The notes beneath the pieces were generated by a model. That model was not told the DNA's origin. It saw only the letters and a list, made by a program, of their open reading frames with translations, and did not search any database. Below, one piece after another: positions 5,260 through 10,097 of a stretch of DNA of 10,097 bases (within the stretch, counting starts at the first letter, position 1; every line of letters starts with the position of its first letter). This stretch comes from Mageeibacillus sp. UBA1212 (GTDB lineage: Bacteria > Bacillota > Clostridia > UBA1212): positions 11,679-21,775 of the forward strand of contig DBXM01000052.1 in NCBI GenBank assembly GCA_002309655.1, read 5' to 3'. The position numbers were made by a program, and so were the translations under genes.

Positions 5260-8200
5260 ATGATGTCCGAAAGCATTAAAAGAACGTCAGCTCTTATCAT
5301 TGCAGTGATCATGCTTTTCGCCGCGCTTCAGTTCCCCGTTTCGGCGGTGGACGGAGGCGGGGAGACGCCTGTGTATACCGTGGATCAGGTTACGGAACTG
5401 CTTGAGCAGATCGATTCACTGCAGGAGATGCAGGACAAGAGAAAGACCGAGTTCGCCGCCACGAAAAGGGCGGTGACCAACGTGAACTTCGCGGCAAACG
5501 TTTTCGACGAGGAAGCGCTTGAGGAACACGAGGCGCTTGCAGCCGCGTACGAAGAGTACGTTGAAGGAATGTTCGCGAAGCGTGCGGAGGCGAAGGCCGC
5601 GTACGACTCGCTGACTCCGGAGCAGCAGGCGGAAATTCCCGCCGAACTTTCGGGCAAGCTGGATCCGTACGACAAGCTGGACACCGTTTTCAACCAGAGA
5701 GCGTACAACATTCTCGTTCCCGAGAGCGAGGACAGCCCGTACATCTACCAGCTGATCGGCGCGTACGAGTGCTCCAACCACGGCTGCGGCGAGATTCCCG
5801 CCAGCATGGCGCTCATCGACACCACCGACGAGTCCATCCGCAACGAGGAGGGAAAGTGGGTTCCCGACAAGCTCTACGAGTACGGCGAGTGCAATTACGA
5901 CATCGTGTACTGCTCCGACGCCCACCCGTCGCCGAGCACGACGAACCTCTACAAGCGCATCAACCTCGAGGACAGCACCTACTACAGCAAGTACGCCGCG
6001 AGAAAGCTCCGCGCGATCGTCATCAACTCATACCCCTACGTCTCCATCGACGAGATGAAGGCCTTCCTGAAGGAGAACGGATTTGACAGCGCGAAGGCCG
6101 ACAAGCTCGACAAGAGCGAGATCATTGCGGGCGTTCAGATGGCCATCTGGTACTACGCGAACACCGGCAACGCCGACCACAACGACCTCGTAGGTTACGC
6201 GTACACGTTCAACAACTACAAGAACCCGTGGATGCCCAACAGGATCCACCAGTTCCAGAACGAGTGCTGGACGTGGTGGGATGCCGCCGGCAACGGACAG
6301 TACACCGGATGGCGCCCGTACAAGACGTACCTCACCGGCGTCGCGGACAGAATCAACTCGCTTGTCGACTTCCTGGTTTCGCTTCCCGGACAGAGCCCCG
6401 ACAGCGACCAGATCCTTATTTCCGACCTGCAGATCACGCGCAGCCAGCTGGTTCCCGGCAGCGACAACACCTACAGCGTCGGCGTCAAGGTCATTCTGAA
6501 CCACGGCAGCAACGCCACGAACGACTCGGTTGTGCTGACAGTCGAGACCTACCAGGAAGGCGAGAAGCCTGCCGTTGTCGCGACGAGAGACATTTCCGAA
6601 CTCACCGAGTATGAATTCACGGTAACCGCGAAGGACGGCGACAGGATCAAGATCACGGCCGACGGAACGCAGTACGTCGCGAAGGGCGTTTACTGCTACG
6701 AGACCGCTGCTGGTCCGCGCGCCGACCAGGCCTTGATTTCCGTCACCGAGGGCGACACCAGGGTTCACGCCGAGTCAGTCATAGTTTTTACGCGCGAAGC
6801 CGAAAAGGGCCTGCGCATTTTGAAAGTCGCGAGAGGCGAGGAGCACGAGTATCCGATTTCCGACATCGTGTTCAACATCTACTCCGTGCCGGCTACGATA
6901 GTTGACCCGAACGCCGCCTCCGTGAATGTCTACAGCGGAAACGAGAGAAAAATCGCCAACCGCCGGGAAGTCGAAACGATCGCGGTTCCCGAGAATCTCG
7001 TCGGAACCATGACCACCGACAACACCGGCTACGCTTTCGCGGAGCTGCCTTACGGCGTGTATCTGCTTGTGGAGCAGCTCAACACGAAGGTCATCGCGCC
7101 CTCCGACGCACTCTATTTCGTGCTTCCGGACGCCGACGGCACCGGGGACACCGTTATCTACACCGACATTGCGGAAATTCGTGTCGAGAATACGCGCGAG
7201 GAATTCGAGACCGACGCGGTCGAGCTTGAAGTCACCAAGGAATTCGAGGACTGGGGCAAGGCGGATTCGTTCACGTTCGTGCTCGAGGCCGTCACCGAAG
7301 GCGCCCCGATGCCTCTCCGCAACACTGCGGTTGCAACGGCCAACAAGCCGCTCGCGGTGTTCGAGAAGATCACGTACGACACGAGCTGCTTTGACACCGG
7401 CGACCAGACTTCGAACGTCCGCGTTTATGAATACACGATAACCGAGGTCGACGACCACGTTCCCGGAGTAACATATGATACAACGCCCCACAAGGTGACT
7501 GTTACGGTCACGAAGACCATACGAATCGACACCGAGCAGGATGCGCGCTTTATAGACATTGAAGCGGTTGTCGACTACGACGGCTCTGATGCGCTCATCG
7601 TCACGAACACTTTTACGGCGACCACGGCGCACTTCGAAGTGACCAAAGATTTCGCGGACTGGGGCAAGGCCGACTCGTTCACTTTTGTGCTGGCGGCTGT
7701 CACCGAAGGCGCTCCGATGCCCGCAGTGACTGAAATTACCGTTACCGAAAGCAATCCGACTGCGGTCTTCGAGGAACTCACGTTCGACACTGTCGGCGTT
7801 TACGAATACACGATCACCGAAGTGAACGGTCACGTTCCCGGCGTCACTTACGACACGACCCCGCATGCGGTAACGGTCACGGTGACCGCCGACGCAGACA
7901 CCAACGCACTCTCCGCTGAGGTGGAATACGACGGTTCTGATGCGCTCGTCATTACCAATACTTATGAGCCCGCCAGCGCGCACTTTGAGGTGACAAAGGA
8001 CTTCAACGACTGGGGAAAGGCGAAATCGTTCACGTTTGTGCTCGCCGCTGTTACTGAAGGCGCTCCGATGCCTGCAGACACAACGGCTACGGCAACTGAG
8101 AGTAATCCAACGGCGGTATTCGGGAACATCACATTCGACGCTGTCGGCGTTTACGAGTACACGCTCGTCGAGGTGGATGGCCACGTTCCGGGCGTTACCT

Positions 8201-10097
8201 ACGACACGACGCCTCACAAGGTTACCGTCACCGTGACCGCTGACGAAGACACCAACGCGCTTTCCGCGGCCGTGAAATACGACGGTGAAGACGCGCTCGT
8301 AATCACGAACACGTTTGCGCCGACTCACGCTCATTTCGAGGCGACCAAAGCGTTCGAAGACTGGGGGAAGGCTGACTCGTTCAAGTTCGTGCTCGCGGCC
8401 GTCACGGAAGGCGCTCCGATGCCGTCCGAGACTGAACTCGTGGTCACCAGAAATGCTCCTACTGCCGTTTTTGCGGAACTTACGTTTGACACGGTAGGCG
8501 TTTACGAATACACGATTACCGAGGTTGACGACCACGTTCCGGGCGTTACTTACGACACGGCGCCTCATAAGGTTACCGTCACCGTGACTGCTGACGAAGA
8601 CACCAACGCGCTTTCAGCTGCCGTGAAATACGACGGTTTGGATTCGCTCGTTATAACAAATACATTCACTGCGACTCACGCTCATTTCGAGGTAACCAAA
8701 GCGTTTGAAGACTGGGGCAAGGCCGGTTCATTTACGTTCGTGCTCGCGGCCGTCACCGAAGGCGCTCCGATGCCGGAAGCGACCAGACTCACGGTAACCA
8801 GAGACAACCGCACTGCCGTTTTCGCTGAACTCACGTTTGACACGGTTGGCGTTTACGAGTACACGATTACCGAGGTGGACGACCACGTTCCGGGCGTTAC
8901 TTACGACACGACGCCTCATAAGGTTACCGTCACCGTTACGGCTGATGCGCAGACCAACGCGCTTTCAGCTGCCGTGAAATACGACGGTTTAGATTCGCTC
9001 GTTATAACAAATACATTCACTGCGACTCACGCTCATTTCGAGGTAACCAAAGCGTTCGAAGACTGGGGCAAGGCCGGTTCATTTACGTTCGTGCTCGCGG
9101 CTGTTACCGAAGGTGCTCCGATGCCTGCGGTAACCGGAATTACCGTCACCGAGAACGCTCCCAAGGCTGTGTTCGCGGAACTCACGTTTGACACGGTTGG
9201 CGTTTACGAGTACACGATCACCGAGGTAAATGATCACGTTCCCGGCGTTACGTACGATACGGCCGCACATAAAGTGGTTGTGACTGTCACGGCTGACCCT
9301 GATACCAATGCGCTCTCCGCAACCGTGAAGTATGACGGTGCTGACGCTCTTGTAATCACCAACACGTTCGCGCCTACTCACGCTCACTTTGAAGCGACCA
9401 AACAGTTCGAAGACTGGGGCAAGGCGGATTCGTTCACGTTCGTTCTTGCGACTGTCACAGAAGGCGCTCCGATGCCGTCCGTGACTGAGCTCGTGGTAAC
9501 CAAGAATGCTCCTACAGCTGTTTTTGCTGAGATTACGTTTGACACGGTTGGCGTTTACGAGTACACGATCACCGAGGTGAACGATCACGTTCCCGGCGTC
9601 ACTTACGACACGGCCGCACATAAAGTGGTTGTGACTGTCACGGCTGACCCTGACACCAACGCGCTTTCCGCAACCGTGAAGTACGACGGTGCAGATACGC
9701 TCGTGATTACCAATACGTTTGCGCCTACGACAGCCCATTTCGAAGCTACAAAGCAGTTCGAAGATTGGGGCAAAGCGGGTTCGTTCACGTTTGTGCTGGC
9801 GGCAATCACTGAAGGCGCTCCGATGCCGTCCGTGACTGAGCTTGTGGTAACCAAGAATGCTCCTACGGCCGTTTTCGCTGAACTTACGTTTGATACGGTA
9901 GGTGTTTACGAGTACACGATTACAGAGGTGAACGACCACGTTCCGGGCGTCACGTATGACACAGCTGCTCATAAAGTGACCGTAACTGTCACGGCAGATC
10001 CTGACACCAACGCGCTCTCCGCTGTTGTGAAATACGACGGCACAGATACGCTCGTAATCACCAATACTTTTGCGCCTACTTACGCTCACTTCGAGGC
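5260..10097 (+). CDS. giant thioester/isopeptide-domain surface adhesin (partial, runs off the right edge)
   Basis: The frame stays open for 1612 codons with no stop in the window. Residues 1-29 are a signal peptide (cut predicted after VSA). Residues about 33-160 are acidic and helical, possibly coiled coil. Residues about 165-380 look like a TQXA thioester domain: Cys218 in VYCSD and Gln293 in AGVQMAIWYY are the expected thioester pair, which in this family reacts covalently with host amines. A beta domain follows (about 381-515), then a SpaA/Cna-B-like domain (516-648) with candidate isopeptide residues Lys522, Glu605 and Asn644. Residue 654 onward is an array of pilin-isopeptide-like (FctA/Spy0128-type) domains, each with Lys in V/ATKxF, Glu in the (I/V)TEV or LVEV motif, and Asn in TNTF/Y; in the second domain these are Lys796, Glu854 and Asn900. 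The protein is probably exported and wall-attached, but its C-terminus and any sortase motif lie outside the window. Its own promoter and the upstream terminator make it a separate unit. Host adhesion is inferred. Confidence 0.88.
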   Translation, partial: MMSESIKRTSALIIAVIMLFAALQFPVSAVDGGGETPVYTVDQVTELLEQIDSLQEMQDKRKTEFAATKRAVTNVNFAANVFDEEALEEHEALAAAYEEYVEGMFAKRAEAKAAYDSLTPEQQAEIPAELSGKLDPYDKLDTVFNQRAYNILVPESEDSPYIYQLIGAYECSNHGCGEIPASMALIDTTDESIRNEEGKWVPDKLYEYGECNYDIVYCSDAHPSPSTTNLYKRINLEDSTYYSKYAARKLRAIVINSYPYVSIDEMKAFLKENGFDSAKADKLDKSEIIAGVQMAIWYYANTGNADHNDLVGYAYTFNNYKNPWMPNRIHQFQNECWTWWDAAGNGQYTGWRPYKTYLTGVADRINSLVDFLVSLPGQSPDSDQILISDLQITRSQLVPGSDNTYSVGVKVILNHGSNATNDSVVLTVETYQEGEKPAVVATRDISELTEYEFTVTAKDGDRIKITADGTQYVAKGVYCYETAAGPRADQALISVTEGDTRVHAESVIVFTREAEKGLRILKVARGEEHEYPISDIVFNIYSVPATIVDPNAASVNVYSGNERKIANRREVETIAVPENLVGTMTTDNTGYAFAELPYGVYLLVEQLNTKVIAPSDALYFVLPDADGTGDTVIYTDIAEIRVENTREEFETDAVELEVTKEFEDWGKADSFTFVLEAVTEGAPMPLRNTAVATANKPLAVFEKITYDTSCFDTGDQTSNVRVYEYTITEVDDHVPGVTYDTTPHKVTVTVTKTIRIDTEQDARFIDIEAVVDYDGSDALIVTNTFTATTAHFEVTKDFADWGKADSFTFVLAAVTEGAPMPAVTEITVTESNPTAVFEELTFDTVGVYEYTITEVNGHVPGVTYDTTPHAVTVTVTADADTNALSAEVEYDGSDALVITNTYEPASAHFEVTKDFNDWGKAKSFTFVLAAVTEGAPMPADTTATATESNPTAVFGNITFDAVGVYEYTLVEVDGHVPGVTYDTTPHKVTVTVTADEDTNALSAAVKYDGEDALVITNTFAPTHAHFEATKAFEDWGKADSFKFVLAAVTEGAPMPSETELVVTRNAPTAVFAELTFDTVGVYEYTITEVDDHVPGVTYDTAPHKVTVTVTADEDTNALSAAVKYDGLDSLVITNTFTATHAHFEVTKAFEDWGKAGSFTFVLAAVTEGAPMPEATRLTVTRDNRTAVFAELTFDTVGVYEYTITEVDDHVPGVTYDTTPHKVTVTVTADAQTNALSAAVKYDGLDSLVITNTFTATHAHFEVTKAFEDWGKAGSFTFVLAAVTEGAPMPAVTGITVTENAPKAVFAELTFDTVGVYEYTITEVNDHVPGVTYDTAAHKVVVTVTADPDTNALSATVKYDGADALVITNTFAPTHAHFEATKQFEDWGKADSFTFVLATVTEGAPMPSVTELVVTKNAPTAVFAEITFDTVGVYEYTITEVNDHVPGVTYDTAAHKVVVTVTADPDTNALSATVKYDGADTLVITNTFAPTTAHFEATKQFEDWGKAGSFTFVLAAITEGAPMPSVTELVVTKNAPTAVFAELTFDTVGVYEYTITEVNDHVPGVTYDTAAHKVTVTVTADPDTNALSAVVKYDGTDTLVITNTFAPTYAHFE
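7219..7626 (+). repeat. first, divergent domain of the isopeptide array (136 aa)
   Basis: This copy shares the opening (VTKEFEDWGKADSFTFVL), TEGAPMP, YEYTITEVDDHVPGVTYDTT and the closing TNTF with the later units. It is 57 bp longer than they are, with extra residues around SCFDTGDQTSNVR and around KTIRIDTEQDARFI. It lies next to the SpaA-like domain and looks like the oldest copy, which has not been homogenised with the rest. Confidence 0.8.
7627..10097 (+). repeat. tandem 351-bp (117-aa) isopeptide-domain repeats, seven full units plus the start of an eighth
   Basis: Counting from the A-H-F-E start of each domain, units begin at 7627, 7978, 8329, 8680, 9031, 9382, 9733 and 10084. The spacing is exactly 351 bp every time, with no insertion or deletion. 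Each unit keeps the motifs DWGKA-x-SF-x-FVLA, TEGAPMP, VPGVTYDT and a Lys/Glu/Asn set expected to form an internal isopeptide bond. Identity is uneven. For example, 8602-8750 and 8953-9101 differ at two positions in 149 bp, while other parts of the same units differ at many silent sites. That points to unequal crossing-over or gene conversion between neighbours. The array continues beyond the window. Confidence 0.93.

Noticed and set aside
6775..8568. 597-codon minus-strand open frame opposite the adhesin
   Set aside because: It is the shadow of the + frame: G+C-rich repeated codons lack reverse-strand stops, the translation is Arg/Val-rich with a matching period, and there is no start signal. 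The same applies to the minus frames at 9079-10089, 6028-6768 and 5416-5925.
7627..10097. CRISPR array or satellite-type repeat
   Set aside because: The repeats are contiguous 351-bp coding units in one open frame, with no unique spacers.

Overview
The window looks like chromosomal DNA of a Gram-positive, probably gut-associated member of the Clostridia (inference). The reasons are strong GGAGG-type ribosome binding sites, sigma-A promoters with 17-bp spacers, a single-domain GMP synthase subunit, and a very large secreted adhesin with thioester and isopeptide-type domains. All confident genes lie on the + strand. Two base-composition classes alternate: G+C-rich DNA with GC-ending codons (1 to about 1730 and about 5000 to 10097) and a clearly A+T-richer block (about 1730 to 4960).

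Layout. Positions 1-264 are the 3' end of an unrecognised gene, followed by an imperfect hairpin. Positions 349-1332 encode the ATP-pyrophosphatase half of GMP synthase, with no glutamine amidotransferase domain on the same chain, closed by a good intrinsic terminator. A consensus promoter (1469-1497) then leads straight into a decayed gene remnant (1500-1728). The A+T-rich block starts there: about 550 bp with only tiny open frames, then an 840-residue membrane-anchored surface protein joining a C-type lectin domain to a lipase-like alpha/beta hydrolase (2276-4798). About 460 bp of non-coding DNA follows, with a strong 12-bp-stem terminator (5113-5149) and a consensus promoter (5205-5233).

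The last half of the window (5260 to the edge) is one open reading frame of more than 1612 codons. It has a signal peptide, a helical segment, a TQXA-type thioester domain, an intermediate beta domain, a SpaA/Cna-B-like domain, and a tandem array of pilin-isopeptide-like domains. From the second domain on, the array repeats at exactly 351 bp (117 aa) seven times and enters an eighth copy at the window end. This gene has no stop in the window, and the long minus-strand open frames opposite it are shadows.

How they fit. The two large proteins are both secreted surface factors with features suited to contact with host or dietary polymers: one probably binds glycan and hydrolyses an ester, the other probably binds covalently through a thioester held out on a stiff stalk. 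They do not form an operon, because a terminator and a new promoter separate them, and their base composition suggests separate histories. The GMP synthase subunit is a housekeeping gene.
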